DNA of 64,000 nucleotides from Candidatus Phyllobacterium onerii. GTDB taxonomy: Bacteria; Pseudomonadota; Alphaproteobacteria; Rhizobiales; Rhizobiaceae. Under the pieces are notes generated by a model, which saw only the letters and a program-made list of their open reading frames with translations, had not been told where the DNA came from and made no database searches. Each line of letters starts with the position of its first letter. The first letter of the stretch is position 1. The position numbers and the translations under genes are program-made. Shown piece by piece: positions 17,306 through 25,555 of this stretch. The stretch is taken from positions 310,001 to 374,000 of the forward strand of contig NZ_JAQMHX010000001.1 in NCBI RefSeq assembly GCF_028331445.1, given 5' to 3'.

Positions 17306-18858
17306 CAGTCACTTTCTACGTTCCGCGCGATTCCGGCGCGTTGGCGCTTGGCGCCGAGAAGGTCGCCAGATCCCTGCAGGCTGAAATCGACACACGCAAC
17401 CTCGATGCGCGAATCGTCCGTAATGGCTCGCGCGGTATGTATTGGCTGGAGCCGATGGTCGAGGTCGAAACGCCAAACGGCCGCATCGCTTATGGCCCGG
17501 TCAAGGCCTCCGATGTGGCGGCACTGCTTGACAATGGCATGGCCGAGGGCGGGGTGCACCCTCTCTGGCTCGGCCTCATCGATCATCACCCCTTCCTCGC
17601 CAAACAAACACGTCTGACCTTTGCCCGTTGCGGCATTACAGATCCCGTCTCCCTCGAAGATTATCGTGCCAATGATGGTCTGAAGGGTCTGGAAAACGCC
17701 CTCAAGCTGACGCCTGCCGAAATCGTGGCCCAGGTGACGGAGTCCGGCTTGCGCGGTCGCGGCGGTGCGGGCTTCCCGACCGGTATCAAATGGAAGACGG
17801 TTCTCGAAACCACTGGTTCGCAGAAATACATCGTCTGCAACGCTGACGAAGGGGATAGCGGTACTTTTGCTGATCGTATGATCATGGAAGGCGATCCCTT
17901 CGTGTTGATCGAGGGCATGACAATCGCTGGCATCGCTGTTGGCGCAACCAAGGGTTACATCTACACGCGTTCAGAATATCCGCATGCCATCGCAGTCATG
18001 AACGAAGCGCTGGAGATCGCACGTAAGGGCGGGGTACTTGGTTCGTCCGTGCTTGGCTCATCGTACGCTTTCGACATTGAAGTCCGCGTCGGGGCAGGGG
18101 CCTATGTGTGCGGCGAAGAGACGGCATTGCTTGAAAGCCTCGAAGGCCGCCGCGGCATTGTTCGCGCCAAGCCACCCCTGCCAGCACATAAGGGCCTGTT
18201 CGGTAAGCCAACCGTCATCAACAATGTCATCTCTCTGGCTTCCGTTCCCGTCATCCTCGATAAAGGCGCTCCTTTCTACAAGGATTTCGGCATGGGCCGT
18301 TCTCGAGGCACCATCCCGCTGCAGATTGCCGGCAACGTCAAACATGGCGGGCTCTTCGAAGCTGCCTTCGGTCTTACGCTCGGCGAAATCGTCGACGATA
18401 TCGGTGGCGGCACGGCCACAGGACGTCCGGTCAAGGCTGTGCAGGTCGGTGGCCCTCTCGGCGCCTATTTCCCGCGCGAACTTTTCGATACGCCCTTTGA
18501 CTACGAAGCCTTCGCCGCAAAGGATGGCCTCATCGGTCATGCTGGTCTGGTGGTTTTCGATGACAGCGTGGACATGCTGAAGCAGGCGCGTTTCGCCATG
18601 GAATTCTGCGCAATCGAATCTTGCGGCAAATGTACTCCCTGTCGCATCGGTTCAACACGCGGTGTCGAAGTCGTCGATCGCCTCTCGGCCAACATCGAAC
18701 CTGAAAAGCAGATCGAGGTTTTGACGGACCTGTGCAACACGATGAAGTTTGGCTCGCTCTGTGCCTTGGGTGGCTTCACGCCCTATCCGGTCATGAGCGC
18801 TCTCACCCATTTTCCTGAAGATTTCCGCCCCGCGCCAATCGCCGTAGCGGCGGAATAG
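17302..18858 (+). CDS. fdsB: NAD-dependent formate dehydrogenase, beta subunit
   Basis: A NuoF-like subunit of 518 aa that binds FMN and NAD+ and a [4Fe-4S] cluster, where NAD+ is reduced. After an N-terminal thioredoxin-like region (about 1-110) come GRGGAGFPTGIKW, NADEGDSGTFADR, and CGEETALLESLEG for FMN/NAD binding. The cluster motif is ESCGKCTPCRIGSTRG. It is coupled to fdsG by an ATGA overlap and lies 10 bases before fdsA. Confidence 0.95.
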   Translation: MTVTFYVPRDSGALALGAEKVARSLQAEIDTRNLDARIVRNGSRGMYWLEPMVEVETPNGRIAYGPVKASDVAALLDNGMAEGGVHPLWLGLIDHHPFLAKQTRLTFARCGITDPVSLEDYRANDGLKGLENALKLTPAEIVAQVTESGLRGRGGAGFPTGIKWKTVLETTGSQKYIVCNADEGDSGTFADRMIMEGDPFVLIEGMTIAGIAVGATKGYIYTRSEYPHAIAVMNEALEIARKGGVLGSSVLGSSYAFDIEVRVGAGAYVCGEETALLESLEGRRGIVRAKPPLPAHKGLFGKPTVINNVISLASVPVILDKGAPFYKDFGMGRSRGTIPLQIAGNVKHGGLFEAAFGLTLGEIVDDIGGGTATGRPVKAVQVGGPLGAYFPRELFDTPFDYEAFAAKDGLIGHAGLVVFDDSVDMLKQARFAMEFCAIESCGKCTPCRIGSTRGVEVVDRLSANIEPEKQIEVLTDLCNTMKFGSLCALGGFTPYPVMSALTHFPEDFRPAPIAVAAE

Positions 18859-18868
18859 GAGCTGTTTC

Positions 18869-21748
18869 ATGTCTCTCATTGAAGAAATCGACTACGGTAC
18901 GCCGAAATCTCTTTCCGAAAAGATGATCACGCTGACCATCGACGGTAACGAGGTCACTGTGCCCGAAGGCACTTCGATCATGCGCGCCTCCATGGAAGCC
19001 GGTATCAAGGTTCCAAAGCTCTGCGCCACTGATATGGTGGATGCGTTCGGCTCTTGCCGCCTCTGCCTGATAGAGATCGAAGGCCGTAATGGCACGCCAG
19101 CCTCCTGCACGACGCCGGCAATGGAAGGGCTGGTCGTCCATACCCAAACGCAACGTCTGAAGAATATCCGCAAAGGCGTCATGGAGCTTTATATCTCCGA
19201 TCACCCGCTTGATTGCCTTACCTGCGCGGCCAATGGCGATTGCGAACTGCAGGACATGGCCGGCGCCGTGGGTCTTCGTGATGTTCGTTATGGCTATGAG
19301 GGCGATAACCACGTTTTCGCCAAGGCAAATGACGTTGCAAATGATCGCTGGATGCCGAAGGATGAGTCTAATCCCTATTTCACCTACGATCCGGCCAAAT
19401 GCATCGTCTGCTCGCGCTGCGTACGAGCCTGCGAGGAAGTGCAGGGAACCTTTGCACTGACCATCGAAGGCCGTGGTTTCTCCAGCCGCGTTTCGCCAGG
19501 CATGCATGAGAATTTCGTCGATAGCGAATGTGTTTCCTGTGGCGCCTGTGTCCAGGCTTGTCCGACAGCAACATTGACCGAAAAATCAGTCATCGAGATT
19601 GGTCAGCCGGAACATTCGAAAGTGACGACCTGCGCCTATTGCGGCGTCGGCTGCTCATTCAAGGCAGAGATGCGAGGCGAAGAACTGGTTCGCATGGTGC
19701 CCTGGAAGGACGGCAAGGCCAATCGCGGCCATTCCTGCGTCAAGGGCCGTTTTGCCTACGGCTATTCGACCCACAAGGACCGCATTCTCAACCCGATGAT
19801 CCGCGAGAAGATTTCGGACCCATGGCGCGAAGTCACGTGGGAGGAAGCTTACAAGCACGTCGCCAACGAATTCCGCCGCATTCAGTATCAGTACGGGCGT
19901 AATTCCATCGGCGGTATTACATCGTCCCGCTGCACCAATGAAGAGACGTATCTTGTCCAGAAGCTGGTGCGCGCCGGTTTTGGCAACAATAATGTCGATA
20001 CTTGTGCCCGCGTTTGCCATTCGCCAACTGGCTATGGCCTCAGAACTACATTTGGTACTTCTGCAGGTACACAGGACTTCGACAGTGTCGAGCACACTGA
20101 CGTCGTGATGATCATCGGTGCTAATCCGACCGATGGTCATCCTGTCTTTGCTTCCCGCTTGAAGAAGCGGCTGCGCAAGGGTGCAAAACTGATCGTCGTC
20201 GATCCACGCCGCATCGATCTGGTGCGTTCACCCCACGTTGAAGCTGCACAACACCTTCCGTTGCGTCCCGGTACCAACGTTGCCGTCGTCACCTCGATGG
20301 CCCATGTGATCGTCACCGAAGGGCTCTTCAATGAGAAGTTCATCCGCGAACGTTGCGATTGGGATGAGTTCCAGGATTGGGCAGCCTTCGTTTCTTCTCC
20401 GGAGCATAGCCCGGAAGCCATCGAACAGCTGTCGGGCGTTAATCCCCAGGCTTTGCGTGAGGCTGCACGGCTTTTCGCAACTGGCGGCAATGGCGCGATC
20501 TATTATGGTCTTGGTGTCACAGAGCATAGCCAGGGCTCGACAACCGTTATGGCTATTGCGAATCTCGCCATGGCGACCGGCAATATCGGCCGCAAGGGCG
20601 TCGGCGTGAATCCGCTCCGCGGTCAGAACAATGTGCAGGGGTCTTGTGATATGGGTTCCTTCCCGCACGAACTTCCCGGTTACCGGCATATCTCCGATGA
20701 ATCGACGCGCGACATCTTCGACAAGCTCTGGGGCGTGAAGCTGCAGGACGAGCCCGGCCTTCGCATTCCGAATATGCTCGACGCTGCCGTTGATGGCACC
20801 TTCAAGGGCATCTACATTCAGGGCGAGGACATCCTTCAGTCGGACCCCGATACCAAGCACGTCGCTGCCGGTCTTGCCGCCATGGAATGCGTCGTCGTGC
20901 ACGACCTCTTCCTCAATGAAACTGCTAATTACGCCCATGTTTTCCTGCCCGGCTCTACCTTCCTTGAAAAGGATGGAACATTCACCAATGCCGAGCGCCG
21001 GATCAATCGCGTGCGCAAGGTTATGAGCCCGCTCAACGGCTACGCCGATTGGGAAGTTACGCAGAACCTCGCAAATGCCATGGGACTTGGCTGGAGCTAC
21101 AGCCATCCTTCCGAAATCATGGACGAAGTCGCGCTGACGACTCCGAGTTTCGCCGGCGTTACTTACGACCTTCTGGACAAGGAAGGATCCGTTCAATGGC
21201 CATGCAACGAAAAGGCGCCATTGGGCACGCCGATAATGCATATCGACAGCTTTGCGCGCGGCAAGGGCAAGTTCATCCGCACCGAATATGTTGCGACGGA
21301 CGAGCGGACTGGACCGCGCTTCCCGCTGCTTCTCACGACGGGTCGCATCCTGTCGCAATATAATGTCGGGGCGCAGACACGCCGCACGCACAATGTCGTC
21401 TGGCATGAAGAGGATCGGCTGGAGATCCACGCCCATGACGCCGAGCAGCGCGGCATTCGCGATGGCGATTGGGTGAAGATCACCAGCCGCGCAGGCGAAA
21501 CCACTCTGCGGGCGCTGATCACCGATCGCGTATCGCCGGGTGTCGTCTATACGACCTTCCACCATCCGACGACGCAGGCCAATGTCATCACCACCGATTT
21601 CTCCGATTGGGCGACCAATTGTCCGGAATACAAGGTTACAGCGGTGCAGGTCGGCGCCTCGAACGGTCCGAGCGACTGGCAGGTCGAATATGACGAGCAG
21701 GCGCGCCAGAGCAGGCGTATTGCTCCGGTGCTGGACGCCGCGGAGTAA
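18869..21748 (+). CDS. fdsA: NAD-dependent formate dehydrogenase, catalytic alpha subunit
   Basis: The molybdenum (or tungsten) bis-pyranopterin subunit, 959 aa, oxidising formate to CO2. The N-terminus carries a [2Fe-2S] cluster (Cys52, 63, 66, 80) and a His-ligated [4Fe-4S] cluster (His112, Cys116, 119, 125). Two ferredoxin-type clusters follow (Cys178/181/184/188 and Cys221/224/227/231), then the cluster next to the cofactor (Cys255, 258, 262, 290). The metal ligand is Cys383 in RVCHSPTG, followed by the catalytic His384, so this is a cysteine and not a selenocysteine enzyme. All expected ligands are intact. Confidence 0.96.
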   Translation: MSLIEEIDYGTPKSLSEKMITLTIDGNEVTVPEGTSIMRASMEAGIKVPKLCATDMVDAFGSCRLCLIEIEGRNGTPASCTTPAMEGLVVHTQTQRLKNIRKGVMELYISDHPLDCLTCAANGDCELQDMAGAVGLRDVRYGYEGDNHVFAKANDVANDRWMPKDESNPYFTYDPAKCIVCSRCVRACEEVQGTFALTIEGRGFSSRVSPGMHENFVDSECVSCGACVQACPTATLTEKSVIEIGQPEHSKVTTCAYCGVGCSFKAEMRGEELVRMVPWKDGKANRGHSCVKGRFAYGYSTHKDRILNPMIREKISDPWREVTWEEAYKHVANEFRRIQYQYGRNSIGGITSSRCTNEETYLVQKLVRAGFGNNNVDTCARVCHSPTGYGLRTTFGTSAGTQDFDSVEHTDVVMIIGANPTDGHPVFASRLKKRLRKGAKLIVVDPRRIDLVRSPHVEAAQHLPLRPGTNVAVVTSMAHVIVTEGLFNEKFIRERCDWDEFQDWAAFVSSPEHSPEAIEQLSGVNPQALREAARLFATGGNGAIYYGLGVTEHSQGSTTVMAIANLAMATGNIGRKGVGVNPLRGQNNVQGSCDMGSFPHELPGYRHISDESTRDIFDKLWGVKLQDEPGLRIPNMLDAAVDGTFKGIYIQGEDILQSDPDTKHVAAGLAAMECVVVHDLFLNETANYAHVFLPGSTFLEKDGTFTNAERRINRVRKVMSPLNGYADWEVTQNLANAMGLGWSYSHPSEIMDEVALTTPSFAGVTYDLLDKEGSVQWPCNEKAPLGTPIMHIDSFARGKGKFIRTEYVATDERTGPRFPLLLTTGRILSQYNVGAQTRRTHNVVWHEEDRLEIHAHDAEQRGIRDGDWVKITSRAGETTLRALITDRVSPGVVYTTFHHPTTQANVITTDFSDWATNCPEYKVTAVQVGASNGPSDWQVEYDEQARQSRRIAPVLDAAE

Positions 21749-21750
21749 CC

Positions 21751-22683
21751 ATGCCCGAAAAGCGCCCCGCACTGCTTGTCGTTCCGCGCATCACCCGTCG
21801 CCGCAAGGGTGCGGGTGATGTTTACGCGACAGACAACAGGATGGTGCCTGAAGAAACCCCGGTCGCCTTCAGTTACAACGGCACGACCCATGCGGTCATG
21901 ATGGCGACACCAGCCGACATGGAGGATTTCGCTGTCGGCTTCAGCCTGTCAGAGGGCATCATTTCGCAGCTCGACGAAATCAGCGAAATCACCGTCGAGG
22001 AACATGACGAGGGCGTCGATATCCAGATCGTGCTTGCAGGTGAAGCGGGCCAGGAACTGACGGATCGCCGCCGCCGCATGGCCGGACCTGTCGGCTGTGG
22101 CCTTTGCGGCATCGAGTCGATCGAGCAGGCGTTGAAACCCGTTGCTTCGGTCGATAGGGCCAAACTCAAGCTAACCCCGGATGAAATCGCGGACGCGGTC
22201 AAGCTGCTCTCGCAGGTTCAGCCGCTGCATAGTGAAACCGGCGCAGTCCACGCCGCCGGGTTCTATGTTCCCGGAAAGGGCATCGTTGCAGCGCGCGAAG
22301 ATGTTGGCCGCCATAATGCGCTGGACAAGCTGGCCGGGGCTCTCTGCCGTTCTGGTGTGGAGGGCAAGACTGGCGCGGTCGTCGTTACCAGCCGCGTATC
22401 CATTGAGATGGTGCAAAAAGCGGCGATCATCGGCGCGCCGATCCTGATTGCCGTATCGGCGCCGACAGCGTTGGCGATCCGCACAGCGCATGCCGCGGGC
22501 ATGACGCTTGTAGCGCTTGTGCGCGGTGATGAATTCGATGTATTTACTCGCCCAGAGCGCGTCCCGGCCGCTTTGGCCCAGCTGGATACAAAAGCGGCGG
22601 ATGTGCTTCCCAAGCCGAATCCCGATCCGGCTGCATCGACTCTCGTTCAAAGTCCCACTGTAAGATTGGTGCAATATGGATAG
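21751..22683 (+). CDS. fdhD: Formate dehydrogenase accessory sulfurtransferase
   Basis: FdhD moves sulfur from IscS to the molybdenum cofactor before insertion into FdsA. The protein has 310 aa. The paired cysteines are in GPVGCGLCGIESI (about 116-128). TGAVHAAGF and VGRHNALDKLAGA are conserved cofactor-binding segments. It starts 2 bases after the fdsA stop and its own stop lies within fdsD (8-base overlap), so assembly and structural genes are translated together. A C-terminal extension past FTRPERV is Pro/Ala-rich. Confidence 0.94.
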   Translation: MPEKRPALLVVPRITRRRKGAGDVYATDNRMVPEETPVAFSYNGTTHAVMMATPADMEDFAVGFSLSEGIISQLDEISEITVEEHDEGVDIQIVLAGEAGQELTDRRRRMAGPVGCGLCGIESIEQALKPVASVDRAKLKLTPDEIADAVKLLSQVQPLHSETGAVHAAGFYVPGKGIVAAREDVGRHNALDKLAGALCRSGVEGKTGAVVVTSRVSIEMVQKAAIIGAPILIAVSAPTALAIRTAHAAGMTLVALVRGDEFDVFTRPERVPAALAQLDTKAADVLPKPNPDPAASTLVQSPTVRLVQYG

Positions 22684-22924
22684 TGAAAGCCACAAATCGA
22701 CGGCGACAAAGCTCGTCTATATGGCCAACCAGATAGCCACGTTCTTCCATACACAGCCGAAGGATGAGGCGGTGGCAGGTGTTGCTGACCACATCAACCA
22801 CTTCTGGGAGCCGCGCATGCGCGAGCAGTTTTTCGCGATCCTTGAACAAGAGGATAACGGCTTTGATCCGCTGGTAGTAGAAGCTGCGAAACACATCCGC
22901 AAGCCTGGGCCGGTTCCGGCCTGA
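22676..22924 (+). CDS. fdsD: Formate dehydrogenase delta subunit
   Basis: A small protein of 82 aa in the FdsD family, needed for assembly or stability of the cytoplasmic NAD-dependent formate dehydrogenase. Recognised by KLVYMANQIATFFHTQPKDEA and VADHINHFWEPRMREQFF, the family core. It overlaps fdhD by 8 bases and closes the operon. A weak stem (CCCCT/AGGGG near 22979-22993) follows, without a T-run. Confidence 0.92.
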   Translation: MDSESHKSTATKLVYMANQIATFFHTQPKDEAVAGVADHINHFWEPRMREQFFAILEQEDNGFDPLVVEAAKHIRKPGPVPA

Positions 22925-23010
22925 TCACCAAGCAGGCGACAGTCTAATTCATATAGCCGCAATATCTGAATTCGGTGCCCCTAACTAAGGGGTCCCTCTC
23001 TCGTTCTTGG

Positions 23011-23142
23011 TCATTGATTGCCGAATAGCCTGCCTACGACAAGAACAAACGGAAGCCACAAAAGCAGGAATACGACATAGGGTGCAGAGCGAGTAATATA
23101 AGGCTCGTAGTCGGCCTTCGTATTTTTGTCGTCCCTCAGCAT
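23011..23142 (-). CDS. Small single-pass membrane protein, 43 aa
   Basis: Reads from ATG 23142 with an excellent ribosome-binding site (AGGGGGGAAA directly before it). The N-terminal half is hydrophilic (MLRDDKNTKADYEPYITRS). A transmembrane helix APYVVFLLLWLPFVLVVGRLF follows and then a short tail. An upstream TTG at 23196 would lengthen it to 61 aa but lacks a comparable signal. Function unknown. It faces the fds operon and lies divergent to the EamA exporter. Confidence 0.6.
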   Translation of the reverse strand: MLRDDKNTKADYEPYITRSAPYVVFLLLWLPFVLVVGRLFGNQ

Positions 23143-23407
23143 TTTCCCCCCTGCAACGTTCGTGTCTTCGGGCCAAATGTTAATCCGGCCAAGCAACTAT
23201 GCAGCAAGCGGTGTTGGGCAACAATAGCTCCGCGGTCGTCAAAATTCATTATGAAGCAAGGTGTTACGTCCAATATGCTTTAGGGCCGCGCTGCTCAAAA
23301 TCATTAGAGTTTTACCAATAAAGTTAATGTTTTCCGAATGCAGTTGTAATCAGTTTGTCTTCTTGATAGGCGAAACAGCAGCACCGCCTACCCTCCGCAA
23401 GGTCCCC
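23143..23407. other. Intergenic region between a small membrane protein and the EamA exporter
   Basis: About 265 bases hold the divergent promoters of the 43-aa protein (minus) and the transporter (plus). The stretch is AT-richer than the flanks, and the plus frame is open upstream of ATG 23408 without a start as well placed. No RNA gene or repeat recognised. Confidence 0.4.
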
Positions 23408-24310
23408 ATGCTTCGTCGATTTATCGGGCAAGAACCCAGTCCGCTCACCGGCATTGCCTTGGCGGCGCTCGGCTATTCACTCTTTGCTATTCAGGATGCG
23501 CTGGTGAAGTGGCTGGTGGCAGACTATTCGGTGCCGCAGATATTGTTCATGCGCAGTGTTATCATCGTCATCTTTGCGGCAATCATGGTGCGGCATGAGC
23601 GGCATCCGTCGATCCTGAAGAGCCCGCACAAGCGATCGCTCGCTATTCGCGCGGCGCTGATGCTCGGCGCATGGCTCTCCTACTATTCCGCGGCGCGCCA
23701 CCTCGGGCTTGCCGAAATCACCACCATGTATTTCTCCGCCCCGGTGATGGTTGTCATCCTGTCGATCTTTGTTCTGAAGGAGAAGGTGGGACTGGTTCGC
23801 TGGATCGCTTCCATCGCGGGATTTGTGGGGGTGATCCTCGCAGCAAACCCGGCGGAAACGCCTGATCTCGTGCCTGCGGGAATGGTACTGTTCGCCGGGT
23901 TCTGCTGGGCCTGGAGCGTCATTCTCGTGCGCCTCGTCAGCCGTAGCGAAAGCACCTTCAACCAGATGATGGCCACCAGCTTTCTTTTCGCCGTTGTCTG
24001 TGGGGCAATGCTTCCATGGTTATGGAAAACACCGGACCTTGCCGGCTGGGTGTTGATGATCAGCCTTGGCCTGGTCGGCTCAGCCGGACAATATTTCCTC
24101 TATGAAGGGTTCCGCTACGCCCCGGCGTCGGCTCTTGCGCCCATCGAATATAGCGGTCTCATCTGGGCGTTTCTTTACGGTTATCTCATCTGGCATGAGG
24201 TGCCGCAATTAAACGTCTTTCTCGGCGCAATCCTCATCGTGGCCTCAAGCCTGTCTCTCGTGTGGTGGGAACGCCGCATGGCAATGGCGGCACGACGTTT
24301 GACTGTGTAG
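23408..24310 (+). CDS. EamA/DMT-family exporter
   Basis: A drug/metabolite transporter superfamily protein with about ten transmembrane helices, 300 aa from ATG 23408 (AAGG 6 bases upstream). The frame is open back to 23261, but that extension lacks a good start signal and family similarity. Two EamA repeats are visible (about 12-135 and 155-290), with NPAETPDLVPAGMVLFAGFCWA at the start of the second. Substrate unknown; relatives export amino acids, guanidinium or S-adenosylmethionine-type metabolites. The C-terminus WWERRMAMAARR is basic and cytoplasmic. Confidence 0.82.
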   Translation: MLRRFIGQEPSPLTGIALAALGYSLFAIQDALVKWLVADYSVPQILFMRSVIIVIFAAIMVRHERHPSILKSPHKRSLAIRAALMLGAWLSYYSAARHLGLAEITTMYFSAPVMVVILSIFVLKEKVGLVRWIASIAGFVGVILAANPAETPDLVPAGMVLFAGFCWAWSVILVRLVSRSESTFNQMMATSFLFAVVCGAMLPWLWKTPDLAGWVLMISLGLVGSAGQYFLYEGFRYAPASALAPIEYSGLIWAFLYGYLIWHEVPQLNVFLGAILIVASSLSLVWWERRMAMAARRLTV

Positions 24311-24315
24311 CTGCG

Positions 24316-24495
24316 CTATTGCCTGCATACGGCGCGTGGATCGAATGGCAGATCGGCCAGCTGATCGAGGTCCATGGCCTGTAACGTCGGGTGCGCAAGT
24401 GGATCGCTTTGCCAGCTGGACTCAGCATCTCCGGACTCGATTTGCCCGCCGCAGAACCGTGCTATCAGGGCTCGGAGCAGAAAGAAAATCTTCAT
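24316..24495 (-). CDS. DUF1127-like small protein, 59 aa
   Basis: The strong ribosome-binding site AAGGGAG (plus-strand 24503-24509) is 7 bases before ATG 24495; a tandem ATG at 24498 is closer. The sequence begins MKIFFLLRALIARFCGGQIE and ends with DPLAHPTLQAMDLDQLADLP, resembling the L-x-x-L/M-x-x-x-x-LADI/LP helix of DUF1127 proteins. It is divergent from the LysR gene at 24591 across 95 bases and converges with the EamA exporter 5 bases away. In Brucella and relatives, LysR protein VtlR controls several small DUF1127 genes, so a similar link is plausible here. Confidence 0.6.
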   Translation of the reverse strand: MKIFFLLRALIARFCGGQIESGDAESSWQSDPLAHPTLQAMDLDQLADLPFDPRAVCRQ

Positions 24496-24590
24496 CATCT
24501 GACTCCCTTATGTTCAAATATGCGCTATTCTGTTGAGGATACGTGATATTTGCAATCCAGATTGGCGAAACCTTCGTAAAGAAAATCTTC

Positions 24591-25514
24591 ATGAAGAATT
24601 TAAACAAAGTCCATCTCAACGGTTTGAAGGCAGTAGAGACGATCGGACGTTTGGGTTCACTGCCGAAGGCCGCGGAGGAACTCGGCGTATCGGTCAGCGC
24701 GGTCAGCCAGCAATTGATACGCACCGAGGGCCAGATTGGACATGCCATCTTCGAGCGAACCCGCAGCGGGTTGGTGGCGACGGCGTTCGGCAAAGGCTTT
24801 CTTGCCAAGCTGGAAGAAGGCTTTCAGTCACTGTCAAAGGCCGTGGCAATGGCCGATGGGACGGATCAGACACTCATGCTTTCCGTCGCCCCTACCTTCG
24901 CCTCAAAATGGCTTGTTCCACGTCTTGGCCGTTTGCGCAGTGCCCATCCGGATCTCAAAATCCGTATCGATCCGTCACCCGGCATCGTCGATCTGAAAAG
25001 TTCGGACATCGATCTCGCCATCCGGCTTGGAAAAGGCGATTGGCGGGATGGCGCTCCGGAACGGCTTCTGCCGCAAAGGATGTTTCCGGTTTGCACGCGG
25101 AATGTGGCTCTCAGGTTGCAACGACCTGCCGACATTTTCCGCCAACCGATCATCTGTTACGACAATCCGATGTTCAGCTGGGATGATTGGCAGGCCGCCG
25201 CTGGTCTTGAAGGGCCGTTGCCTTTCGACGGAACAACTTTTTCGGATCCGTGGCTTGGTCTTGAAGCAGCAATCAGCGGGCAGGGCATCATGCTCGCCTG
25301 GGACCTGTTTGTTGAAGATACCTTGGCGGACGGCAGGCTCGTTGCGCCTTTCCCAACACGCGTACCGTCTTCCGTGGGTTATTGGTTAATCACACCAAAT
25401 AACCGCAAACCAAGCCCCCAAACGCTGCACTTCCAGCGCTGGATTCGTAGCGAAATCGAGCGAGAGAATGGAACCGGATCGCATGATCTGTTGACAAGTT
25501 ATACCGAAGTTTGA
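24591..25514 (+). CDS. GcvA-type LysR transcriptional regulator
   Basis: A 307-aa LysR regulator of the GcvA/VtlR/LsrB-like subgroup. The helix-turn-helix spans about 5-60 (HLNGLKAVETIGRLGSLPKA, AEELGVSVSAVSQQLIRTEG). The effector domain has the GcvA-like SDIDLAIRLGKGDW and LGLEAAISGQGIMLAWDLF. ATG 24591 is taken. GTG 24543 would add 16 residues that do not match the family start. It is divergent from the small DUF1127-like gene, with an inverted pair CAAATAT (24515-24521) and ATATTTG (24546-24552) between them. Confidence 0.85.
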   Translation: MKNLNKVHLNGLKAVETIGRLGSLPKAAEELGVSVSAVSQQLIRTEGQIGHAIFERTRSGLVATAFGKGFLAKLEEGFQSLSKAVAMADGTDQTLMLSVAPTFASKWLVPRLGRLRSAHPDLKIRIDPSPGIVDLKSSDIDLAIRLGKGDWRDGAPERLLPQRMFPVCTRNVALRLQRPADIFRQPIICYDNPMFSWDDWQAAAGLEGPLPFDGTTFSDPWLGLEAAISGQGIMLAWDLFVEDTLADGRLVAPFPTRVPSSVGYWLITPNNRKPSPQTLHFQRWIRSEIERENGTGSHDLLTSYTEV

Positions 25515-25555
25515 ACAGTGCCCCCACACCAAAATAGTGGCAGTGGGAGGACTTT

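Noticed and set aside
20228-21772. 514-codon minus-strand reading frame
   Set aside because: Lies entirely antisense to fdsA, whose cluster and active-site motifs are intact; the antisense protein resembles no family.
23261-23407. N-terminal extension of the EamA exporter
   Set aside because: Open frame, but a poor start and no membrane-transporter similarity; ATG 23408 has AAGG upstream.
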